Below, in pieces: positions 23,158 to 30,160 of a DNA stretch of 30,160 bases. The first letter of the stretch is position 1. Each line of letters starts with the position of its first letter. The translations under genes were made by a program, and so were the position numbers. Source of the stretch: JAUZQZ01 sp964624255 (GTDB lineage Bacteria > Pseudomonadota > Zetaproteobacteria > Mariprofundales > Mariprofundaceae); contig CAZUWV010000013.1 of the NCBI GenBank assembly GCA_964624255.1, positions 1 to 30,160 on the forward strand, given 5' to 3'. The notes below the pieces were generated by a model. It was not told the DNA's origin. It did not search any database and saw nothing but the letters and a program-made list of their open reading frames with translations.

Positions 23158-24650
23158 GGCGGATATGCTCCTTTGCGCTGATGACACTTCTCATGCTCTC
23201 TTCCTGCGCTACCAACCCGGTCAGCAAGAAGCGGAACTTTGTGCTGATGAGCGAAAAACAGGAGCTGGCCTTAGGGCAACGGTACGCCACCGAAGTGGCC
23301 AAACAAATGCCGCTAATGCCCGTTGACGATCCGCTGGTCAGGTACGTCAACAAAGTGGGGCAACGCGTGGCCACAGTCTCCGACCGGCCGGACCTGTTCT
23401 ACCGTTTCAATGTAGTGGACAAAAACAACATCAACGCCTTCGCCCTGCCCGGTGGCCACATTTACATCTACTGCGGACTACTCATGAATATGAACAGCGA
23501 AGCGGAGCTGGCCGCCGTACTTGGCCATGAAATCGGCCATGTCACCGCGCGCCACGCCGTACAGCGCTATACCCAGACGCAGAGTTACCGCCTGGGTATG
23601 GCAATCGCATCCATCTTTCTCCCGATCCCCCAGCCCGTCGGCCAGATATCCAATCTGTTGGCCTCCGCCATTATTCAGGGCTATGGCCGCAAAGACGAAT
23701 TAGAGGCCGATCAACTCTCCATCAAATATATCGCCAGGGCCGGTTATGACGTGCATGCCACCACCCGTCTCCTGAAAACCCTCAAACGCCTGGAGGACCT
23801 GCGGATCAAGGAAGAAACGGATACCACAGGCAAGAAACCCGAGATATACCATGGTGCCTTCTCAAGCCATCCGAAGACTGAAAAGCGTATCGAAGACGCC
23901 GTGGCCGAAGCCGCCGGGCACCAAAGTGAACTGGCTGAAGTAGGTCATAATGCCATGCTGGCCGCACTGGATGGATACCCGTACAAATGTGACCCCAAAC
24001 AGGGTGCCGTGGTAAGCAGGAGTTTTCTGGATCCCGAGCTGGGTATCCAACTCAAGTTCCCGAAGGACTGGGTCATCAAGAACTCACCACAGGCGCTCAC
24101 CGCGCGCCTGCGTCGGAAAAAAGTTTTTTTCACCCTTCAGTTAAAGGAATTGCAAAAACACCGAAGCGGTGAGGACATCCTGCGCGACATGTTCCATAAC
24201 CGGAGGCTCGAAGCATTGGGAACCCGTCTCCGCGATGGCTTTGAGATTACACACGCCATTGTCGATACCTCCGCTAAACAGGTTGGTCAGGCACGTGTGC
24301 TGGCCACGATTTTCCTGGATGGATCCGAAGCCTACATTCTTCTGGGTTATAGCCAGCGAGCGACATTTGGGACATACCGCATGGATTTCAAAGCCATCGT
24401 CCGGTCATTCCGGCACTACCGCGGCGATGTGCCGCGTATCCGCCTGCATATCTGGAGAACAGACGATAGTTGGCGCGGGCTGGCAAAACGAAGCCACAAT
24501 ATCCTGGGTCGGTTCACTGCCGACAAGCTGGCCGCCTTCAACGGCATGGGACCGGATCAGTACCCCAAGCCCGGCTTTATCATCAAGATCGTAACCATTA
24601 AAAGTTCATCCTTAGAATTGAAGAATCCGGAACCAGTGAAGAATGAATAA
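23154..24650 (+). CDS. M48-family metalloprotease lipoprotein (BepA/YfgC-like)
   Basis: This is a 498-residue putative lipoprotein: signal MRRICSFALMTLLMLSSC with lipobox LSSC (Cys18). The zinc motif GHEIGHVTARH has HEIGH at 125-129, with a downstream glutamate in DELEAD (181-186). This is the M48 (Oma1/BepA) pattern, used for quality control of envelope proteins. A second domain of about 200 residues follows. The C-terminus has a LysM-like stretch (SWRGLAKRSHN, then LAAFNGMGPDQYPKPGFIIKIV) that may bind peptidoglycan. BepA-type TPR repeats are not evident. It starts with GTG overlapping the nuclease stop (GTGA). Confidence 0.85.
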   Translation: MRRICSFALMTLLMLSSCATNPVSKKRNFVLMSEKQELALGQRYATEVAKQMPLMPVDDPLVRYVNKVGQRVATVSDRPDLFYRFNVVDKNNINAFALPGGHIYIYCGLLMNMNSEAELAAVLGHEIGHVTARHAVQRYTQTQSYRLGMAIASIFLPIPQPVGQISNLLASAIIQGYGRKDELEADQLSIKYIARAGYDVHATTRLLKTLKRLEDLRIKEETDTTGKKPEIYHGAFSSHPKTEKRIEDAVAEAAGHQSELAEVGHNAMLAALDGYPYKCDPKQGAVVSRSFLDPELGIQLKFPKDWVIKNSPQALTARLRRKKVFFTLQLKELQKHRSGEDILRDMFHNRRLEALGTRLRDGFEITHAIVDTSAKQVGQARVLATIFLDGSEAYILLGYSQRATFGTYRMDFKAIVRSFRHYRGDVPRIRLHIWRTDDSWRGLAKRSHNILGRFTADKLAAFNGMGPDQYPKPGFIIKIVTIKSSSLELKNPEPVKNE

Positions 24651-24667
24651 GCCTGGATGAGCAGGCT
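24650..24667. other. Hairpin between convergent genes
   Basis: AGCCTG (24650-24655) pairs exactly with CAGGCT (24662-24667) around a 6-nt loop, between the ends of the M48 gene and purL. Read on the minus strand it is followed by TTATTC. Either way the U-tract is poor, so it is at most a weak bidirectional terminator. Confidence 0.35.
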
Positions 24668-24707
24668 GGGATAAACGCATTGTGACCAGCTCGCCTGCGC
24701 TTTTACG

Positions 24708-27700
24708 CTACCCCACCCATGCGCGCGCATTGCGGAACATACGCAGCCACGGCCCCTCCTCGCCCCACGCATCCGGATGCCAGGAATGTTGTACCGTGCG
24801 GAACAAACGCTCTGGATGCGGCATCATAATGGTGAAACGGCCGTCGAGTGTGGTGAAACCGGTCACGCCATCCTGCGAACCATTCGGATTGTATGGGTAA
24901 GTCGTCGCGGGATCGCCATCCGGACCCGTATAGCGCAAACATGCCATGGCGAATGCCTGCTGTTCGGCCGAGTCGAATTCGACTCGGCCTTCGCCATGTG
25001 CCACCACCAATGGCGCCTTTGATCCCGCCATACCATCCATGAATATGGAGGGTGAATCCATGACTTCTACCATCAATAGTCTTGATTCGAACTGCTCGGA
25101 GCGATTACGCACAAACCGTGGCCAACGTTCCGCCCCCGGAATCAGAGATTTCAGACTTGCCATCATCTGGCAGCCATTACACACGCCCAACGCAAATGTA
25201 TCGGAGCGATGGAGAAATGCGGTAAACTCATCTTTGAGCCGGGGGTTAAACAAAATAGAATTGGCCCAGCCGCGGCCCGCTCCCATAACGTCACCAAAGG
25301 AAAACCCACCACAGGCCACAAGCCCCTGCATATTCGCCAGAGAGATACGCCCCTCGATGATATCGGACATGTGCACATCCGCACAGGCAAAACCCGCCCG
25401 GTCAAAAGCCGCCGCCATTTCCACATGACCGTTCACGCCTTGCTCGCGCAATACGGCAATTTTTGGTTTGATGGTATGCACAAATGGAGCCGATATATCC
25501 TCGCGGGGGTCAAATGTAAGCTCAGCGAACAAGCCTCCATCCTCGCCACGGTTCATAGCCTCGAATTCCTCCTCAGCGCACGCGGGGTGGTCGCGCATGC
25601 TGGCAATCCGATAACCGGTTTCACTCCATACTCGCTGTAGATTTGTAAGATGATCGTCAACAAGGGTACCGCTTTCGCCCTTCACATACACGACTCCATC
25701 CTTGCGAGGATGGCCAATGATGTGCGAAACATGCGCCAAATCGCAATCCGCGAGATACGCCAACACCGTCTCGCGTTCAGGGCGCCGCACCTGAATCACG
25801 GCGCCTGCTTCTTCGGCAAAGAGTATAGCTAGATCATCATGCCCTAATGCGCTCAAATGAATCGTGATGCCCGAGCGCCCGGCGAAGCCCATTTCACACA
25901 GGGTAGCCAACAGGCCGCCAGCGGACCGATCATGGTAAGCAAGCAACAGATGTTCACGGTTCAAGTGCTGAATGGCATTGAAAAACCGCACCAGCAATGC
26001 GGGACAATCTATATCAGGAACATCGCCGCCAGTTACGCTGTAGACCTGAGCCAATGCGGAACCTCCAAGCCGATTCTGCCCATCACCCAGATCAATCAGG
26101 ATAAGATCGGTATCTCCCTGATCCATTTGCAACTCCGGCGTCAGCGTCTTGCGGGCATCACAGACCGGCGCGAAGGCCGATATATTGAGTGATAGCGGTG
26201 CAATCATTTCATGCTGTTTTCCAGCCAAATGCCACACCGTCTTCATGGACAGCGAATCCTTGCCTACGGGAATAGATATTCCCAACGCTGGACACAAGAC
26301 CATCGCCACCGCCTCTACCGTTTCATACAATTTGGCATCTTCACCCGCATGCCCGCAAGCGGCCATCCAGTTGGCCGATAGTTTTATATCGGAGAGTTTT
26401 TCAATACACGCTGCCGCGATGTTGGTCACTGCTTCGCCGACGGCCATACGCCCGGAAGCCGGTCCGTTCAACACGGCCACGGGCGAGCATTCCCCCATGG
26501 CCATGGCCTCACCCGCATAGCCCTCATAATCGCTCAGGGTGACGGCGCAATCGGCCACGGGTATCTGCCACGGACCCACCATTTGATCTCGGGCCACCAG
26601 ACCGGTAACTGAACGGTCGCCAATGGTGATAAGGAACCCCTTGCTGGCAACGGCAGGCAACCGCAATACGCGCATCACCGCTTCGCGCAGGTCAATACCA
26701 TCCCGGTCGAACGGAACAGCCACCAAATCGATATGTCCGACCACGCGCGTCATCTTCGGTGGTTTTCCAAGAAACACATCAAGTGGAAGATGGACAGGTC
26801 GGTCGCTAAAAACGGGATCATTCACCACCATATCCTGTGCTTCCGTTGCTTCGCCAAGAACGGCGAGCGGACAGCGCTCACGTTCGCACAACGCCCGAAA
26901 CGAGGGTAACGATTCTTTGCCGATCGCCAGCACATAGCGTTCCTGAGCCTCATTGCACCAGATTTGCATCGGGCTCATGCCCGGTTCCATATTGTGTATG
27001 GCACGCAAATCAATCCAGCCACCGCAGCCTGCGTCGTGCACCAGTTCCGGCACCGCATTGGATAGCCCGCCCGCGCCGACATCATGGATGAACAGTATCG
27101 GATTCGCAGCGCCCATTTGCCAGCAACGGTCCAGCACTTCCTGGCAGCGATGCTCCATTTCGGGATTACCTCGCTGCACAGAATTAAAATCAAGTTTCTC
27201 CACATTGCTACCAACATCCATACTGGATGCCGCGCCGCCACCGAGGCCGATCAGCATGGCGGGTCCACCCAACTGAATGATTAGAGAACCCTCGGGGACC
27301 GCCCGCTTATGGATGTGGCGGGCGTCGATATTGCCTACCCCCCCGGCAATCATGACGGGTTTATGGTAACCGTATAGCACGCCCTCCAGCTTCTGCTCAA
27401 ACGTACGAAAATAGCCACAGATATTGGGGCGTCCAAATTCATTGTTAAAGGCTGCCGCACCAATCGGAGCCTCGATGATGATATTGAGTGCCGAGGCAAT
27501 ACGTTCCGGCTTGCCGAAATCCTGTTCCCATGGCTGCCCAAAACCCGGAATGCGCAGGTTGGAGACCGCGAACCCGCACAGGCCCGCCTTGGGTTTACCA
27601 CCGATACCCGTCGCTCCTTCATCCCGTATCTCGCCGCCAGACCCGGTCGCCGCGCCCGAAAATGGAGAAATGGCCGTTGGATGGTTATGCGTTTCCACCT

Positions 27701-28592
27701 TTATCAGGATATGCATCTTGTCATCATGCAGCGCATAGAAACCATTTTCATCCGGGTAAAAACGCTGCACCATACGGCCCTCGATGACCGAGGAATTGTC
27801 ACTATAGGCTACCAGGGTACCCTTCGGGTGGCTGTCGTGCGTGTGTCGGATCATGGAGAACAGTGATCGTTCCCGCGTATGGGCATCAATCACCCAGTCA
27901 GCATTGAATATCTTATGCCGACAATGTTCCGAATTGGCCTGCGCGAACATCATCAACTCGACATCCGTCGGGTTGCGTTCCATCCGTCTGAAATTTTCCA
28001 GCAGATAATTGACTTCATCTTCCGTCAGTGCCAGGCCCATCTCGCAGTTGGCTGCCACCAACGCTTTGCGCCCGCCGGAAAGAAGATCAACCGTCACCGA
28101 GGGCTGCGGCTTATGATGGATAAACAGCTGTGGAAGGTCATTGATATCGGATAGCACCGTTTCCGTCATGCGATCATGCAACAGTGAGATCGCCGCCGCA
28201 CGCTGATGGCATCGGATACCTGTTATATGGTAGACAATACCACGCTCAAGCCGACGAACCTGTTCAGACAGTCCGCACAACCCAATGATTTCGGTTGCCC
28301 TGGACGACCACGGACTAATCGTACCGATACGCGGCACCACCAGAAACACGCTATCGTTTGTATGTTCCGTCAATAGCTCAGGCATATGGCCCAGAAGTCT
28401 GGCCAGATCCCTGATCCCCGATGGTGTCCATGCCTCGACAGCCTCTGCGATATGGATGTAATGAGCGTTGATACAATCGGGTGTCATGCCCTGTCGACGC
28501 ATGGCATCGGCAAGCTTGTCCCGACGAAAGTCCGACAGCGCGGCATGTCCTTTCAGGGTAAGGATTCGGGAGGAAACGGATTGCATGTTCAT
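24708..28592 (-). CDS. purL: Phosphoribosylformylglycinamidine synthase, long single-chain form
   Basis: This 1294-residue enzyme converts FGAR to FGAM with ATP and glutamine in purine synthesis. It is the fused form (PurS-like N-terminus, two synthetase halves, C-terminal glutaminase). Visible motifs are HSEHCRHKIF, VETHNHPTAISPFSGAATGSGG, and the glutaminase triad: Cys1138 in GVCNGCQMM, and His1259 and Glu1261 in PHPERLF, within two or three residues of the E. coli numbering. This form is typical of beta/gammaproteobacteria; many other bacteria split it into PurS/PurL/PurQ. AGGAT sits six bases before the ATG. It follows def by 16 bp, so gcvR-def-purL may be one transcript. Confidence 0.97.
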   Translation of the reverse strand: MNMQSVSSRILTLKGHAALSDFRRDKLADAMRRQGMTPDCINAHYIHIAEAVEAWTPSGIRDLARLLGHMPELLTEHTNDSVFLVVPRIGTISPWSSRATEIIGLCGLSEQVRRLERGIVYHITGIRCHQRAAAISLLHDRMTETVLSDINDLPQLFIHHKPQPSVTVDLLSGGRKALVAANCEMGLALTEDEVNYLLENFRRMERNPTDVELMMFAQANSEHCRHKIFNADWVIDAHTRERSLFSMIRHTHDSHPKGTLVAYSDNSSVIEGRMVQRFYPDENGFYALHDDKMHILIKVETHNHPTAISPFSGAATGSGGEIRDEGATGIGGKPKAGLCGFAVSNLRIPGFGQPWEQDFGKPERIASALNIIIEAPIGAAAFNNEFGRPNICGYFRTFEQKLEGVLYGYHKPVMIAGGVGNIDARHIHKRAVPEGSLIIQLGGPAMLIGLGGGAASSMDVGSNVEKLDFNSVQRGNPEMEHRCQEVLDRCWQMGAANPILFIHDVGAGGLSNAVPELVHDAGCGGWIDLRAIHNMEPGMSPMQIWCNEAQERYVLAIGKESLPSFRALCERERCPLAVLGEATEAQDMVVNDPVFSDRPVHLPLDVFLGKPPKMTRVVGHIDLVAVPFDRDGIDLREAVMRVLRLPAVASKGFLITIGDRSVTGLVARDQMVGPWQIPVADCAVTLSDYEGYAGEAMAMGECSPVAVLNGPASGRMAVGEAVTNIAAACIEKLSDIKLSANWMAACGHAGEDAKLYETVEAVAMVLCPALGISIPVGKDSLSMKTVWHLAGKQHEMIAPLSLNISAFAPVCDARKTLTPELQMDQGDTDLILIDLGDGQNRLGGSALAQVYSVTGGDVPDIDCPALLVRFFNAIQHLNREHLLLAYHDRSAGGLLATLCEMGFAGRSGITIHLSALGHDDLAILFAEEAGAVIQVRRPERETVLAYLADCDLAHVSHIIGHPRKDGVVYVKGESGTLVDDHLTNLQRVWSETGYRIASMRDHPACAEEEFEAMNRGEDGGLFAELTFDPREDISAPFVHTIKPKIAVLREQGVNGHVEMAAAFDRAGFACADVHMSDIIEGRISLANMQGLVACGGFSFGDVMGAGRGWANSILFNPRLKDEFTAFLHRSDTFALGVCNGCQMMASLKSLIPGAERWPRFVRNRSEQFESRLLMVEVMDSPSIFMDGMAGSKAPLVVAHGEGRVEFDSAEQQAFAMACLRYTGPDGDPATTYPYNPNGSQDGVTGFTTLDGRFTIMMPHPERLFRTVQHSWHPDAWGEEGPWLRMFRNARAWVG

Positions 28593-28608
28593 GTTTGTAT
28601 CCTATAAA

Positions 28609-29124
28609 TTAGTGTGTATTCATACGCCGAATCAAATGATGTGTGGACACTACCCGGTCAATAAACAGCACACCATCCAGATGGTCTATTTCGTGCTGAA
28701 TCACGCGAGCCTCGAAACCTGAAGCTTCTATCCGGTGCGCCTCACCATATTCATCCTGATACTTCAGATGGATACATCTGGTACGCAGTACCGTACCCAT
28801 CCAGTCGGGTACGGAAAGGCATCCTTCCCGTCCCGGAACATCACCGCCCGAGTGTTCAGTGATTTCGGGATTTACAAGATAAAGCAACCCATGATTGTGG
28901 CAAGGATGCCTCGCCACAGTACAATCAATAATTACCATACGCCAGTTCGCTCCCAATTGTGGCGCCGCAATACCAACGCCGCCGGGCCCAGAACGCATAG
29001 CAGCCTCCATTTTCATAAATTGTCCAGGCAGTGTCTGCCCGAACGCTTCAACTGACTGCGATATTTTTCGCAACCGCGCATCGGGCAAGGTAATAATAGT
29101 TTGGATTTTTTTCTGGCAAGTCAT
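28609..29124 (-). CDS. def: Peptide deformylase
   Basis: The 171-residue iron or zinc enzyme removes the formyl group from nascent protein N-termini. All three family motifs are present: GVGIAAPQ (49-56), EGCLS with metal-ligand Cys102, and HEIDH (144-148). GAGAAGG is well placed before the ATG at 29124; note that it can pair with TTCTC just upstream of the start and be partly hidden. The usual fmt partner is not adjacent; instead the gene lies between a gcvR-like gene and purL. The internal linkers match type 1 (Gram-negative) deformylases. Confidence 0.96.
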   Translation of the reverse strand: MTCQKKIQTIITLPDARLRKISQSVEAFGQTLPGQFMKMEAAMRSGPGGVGIAAPQLGANWRMVIIDCTVARHPCHNHGLLYLVNPEITEHSGGDVPGREGCLSVPDWMGTVLRTRCIHLKYQDEYGEAHRIEASGFEARVIQHEIDHLDGVLFIDRVVSTHHLIRRMNTH

Positions 29125-29212
29125 GAGAAACCTTCTCAGGCATTCCTGAAGCCGGAGCTGATCACGACACCCGCGAGCGACGATTGAATCATCGGATCAG
29201 TTCGAACGGATC

Positions 29213-29749
29213 CTATATAATTTCCGGCTCCATGGGATGAATCTCAATATCGACATGTAAACGATCGGCCACTTCGGCCAGTTGTTGGCGCAGAGCTTCA
29301 AACTGCCTGGCAACCACAACTTCCAGCGCCATCAGATAAACAGGATCCCGTTTTTCACCCTCGGCAAGACGGGTAGAAAGATCGACAATGGAAATCCCCA
29401 GTCCTCCGAGGCAGGCTGTAACATCGTACACGATACCCGGTTTATCCGCACCACTAACGGTCACCACATGATCCGGCTCCGGCGGTGCGCGGCGCGCCTC
29501 TTCATCAGGAACAGGCTGAGACTGCACAATCAGACCTGTCCGCTGCTCCAGATCCGCAAACATGGCTTTCAGCTCACCCAGTGAAGCGCCGCTTGGCAGG
29601 GATACGATCAGCATCATGGCAAACTGACCACGCAACGCAGTCATGGAAGAATCCTCAATGTTCGCATCCAGCGCCAGCAGGGCTTCGGAAACATCGCGGA
29701 CAATGCCGGGCCGGTCGCGCCCTGAAATAGATAATAGTACGAAGTTCAT
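29213..29749 (-). CDS. GcvR-family double-ACT regulatory protein
   Basis: The 178-residue protein is made of two ACT domains: about 3-75 (VLLSISGRDRPGIVRDVSEAL) and about 93-170 (VVTVSGADKPGIVYDVTACL), each with the DRPGIV or DKPGIV ligand loop. GcvR in E. coli binds GcvA and represses the glycine cleavage operon when glycine is low. Related proteins are generic amino-acid sensors, so I leave the symbol blank. The ATG at 29749 has a strong GGGAGGAAACC; the longer frame to 29824 has none. No gcvA or gcvTHP is visible. Confidence 0.85.
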   Translation of the reverse strand: MNFVLLSISGRDRPGIVRDVSEALLALDANIEDSSMTALRGQFAMMLIVSLPSGASLGELKAMFADLEQRTGLIVQSQPVPDEEARRAPPEPDHVVTVSGADKPGIVYDVTACLGGLGISIVDLSTRLAEGEKRDPVYLMALEVVVARQFEALRQQLAEVADRLHVDIEIHPMEPEII

Positions 29750-29924
29750 GGTTTCCTCCCGAAAATCAATGCTACGGTAGCCAGATGCTATGGTTGGGAA
29801 AATATACGCATTGAAAAGAGCCATGCTGTCAGTAGCAGCGATTGTCGGAAGCTCTCATATTCATCGGGAATGAGGTAGTCCGGATATTGGCCACCCTGAT
29901 GCGTGCTGTTAAGAAAGTTTAGGT

Positions 29925-29953
29925 TTGACCTGCATTTACACCTCTGATAGAAA
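29925..29953 (+). promoter_or_regulatory. Candidate promoter of tRNA-Val
   Basis: TTGACC (29925-29930) and TAGAAA (29948-29953) are spaced by exactly 17 bp. This places the start near 29961, about 35 nt before the mature tRNA 5' end. Matches are 5/6 and 4/6 to the sigma70 consensus. No G/C-rich discriminator of the stringent type is obvious. Confidence 0.5.
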
Positions 29954-29960
29954 CCGCGCC

Positions 29961-29978
29961 CCGTGCAGTCTCGCACGG
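29961..29978 (+). other. Hairpin in the pre-tRNA leader
   Basis: CCGTGC (29961-29966) pairs exactly with GCACGG (29973-29978) around a 6-nt loop. It falls at the 5' end of the predicted precursor, 17 nt before the tRNA, and may protect or position the transcript for RNase P. Function is inference. Confidence 0.4.
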
Positions 29979-29995
29979 TTGGAAGATTAGAGATA

Positions 29996-30070
29996 GGGCG
30001 ATTAGCTCAGCGGGAGAGCACTGCCTTCACACGGCAGGGGTCGCAAGTTCGAACCTTGCATCGCCCACCA
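29996..30070 (+). tRNA. tRNA-Val (anticodon CAC)
   Basis: A complete cloverleaf can be drawn. Acceptor GGGCGAT pairs with ATCGCCC (29996-30002 / 30060-30066). D stem is GCTC/GAGC, anticodon stem CTGCC/GGCAG with loop TTCACAC, T stem GCAAG/CTTGC with loop TTCGAAC. The discriminator is A and CCA is encoded. Anticodon CAC (30028-30030) reads GTG, valine. The 90 bp after it hold no feature I can call. Confidence 0.96.
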
Positions 30071-30160
30071 TCTTTTTATCTTTATTTATCAGTATGTTAC
30101 AAAGAAAGAAGTGCGTCAATTCTTGGCTGTATTTATCCCATAAAAAAGCTGTAACAGCAC

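Noticed and set aside
29788..29976. 62-residue minus-strand frame upstream of gcvR
   Set aside because: GTG start in the tRNA leader hairpin, no binding site, and it overlaps the tRNA promoter; no domain seen.
29963..30154. 63-residue frame through the tRNA gene
   Set aside because: The peptide is the well-known artefact of translating a tRNA (LAQRESTAF...), not a gene.
1..30160. CRISPR arrays, insertion sequences, integrases, phage genes or toxin-antitoxin pairs
   Set aside because: I looked for spaced direct repeats and for transposase, integrase or toxin motifs and saw none; only the foldback repeats look mobile.

Overview
The window reads as an ordinary proteobacterial chromosome segment carrying one clear accessory signal, a family of long foldback repeats. 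Heptose epimerase (HldD), BamE, a GcvR-type double-ACT protein and a single-chain ~1294-residue PurL argue for a Gram-negative of the beta/gamma side or a neighbouring class such as Acidithiobacillia or Zetaproteobacteria. The IlvB ThDP motif (GDAS) and a class 1B dihydroorotate dehydrogenase are less typical of that group, so I do not name a genus. An orphan FTR1 iron permease behind a Fur gene and an arsenosugar-type pair fit a metal-rich habitat, but that is inference.

Layout. Positions 1-600 hold no convincing gene: a perfect 13-bp inverted repeat, a 160-bp foldback repeat (copy 1) and a Fur-box-like palindrome. On the + strand follow a Fur-family regulator, an FTR1/EfeU-like permease, a stand-alone RibD C-terminal-domain reductase, and ilvB-ilvH behind a good sigma70 promoter. 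Converging on them (- strand) is an arsS-arsM operon with repeat copy 2 between the two genes, its edge 2 nt from the arsM Shine-Dalgarno. Positions 7622-11187 (+) are a tightly coupled run: FliK-like and FlhB-C-terminal-like proteins, a remnant of the repeat core, a pentapeptide-repeat protein, a helix-hairpin-helix protein, hldD and bamE. mfd and ilvD follow on the - strand.

From 16878 to 24650 (+) is a second compact run: nadA, a long OmpA-family protein, a LOG-family protein, a DMT/EamA transporter, pyrD (class 1B, no pyrK beside it), a secreted thermonuclease and an M48 lipoprotein protease. Most junctions overlap. The - strand then carries gcvR-like, def and purL, and the window ends with tRNA-Val(CAC) on the + strand.

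How the genes relate: ilvB, ilvH and ilvD supply three parts of branched-chain amino acid synthesis (ilvC is absent here). fur and FTR1 form an iron module. arsS and arsM are a two-gene organoarsenical module. hldD and bamE serve the outer membrane. The most unusual material is the foldback repeat family, whose two full copies differ in the stem but keep base pairing, and the orphan FliK/FlhB-like pair beside a coupled pentapeptide/HhH pair.
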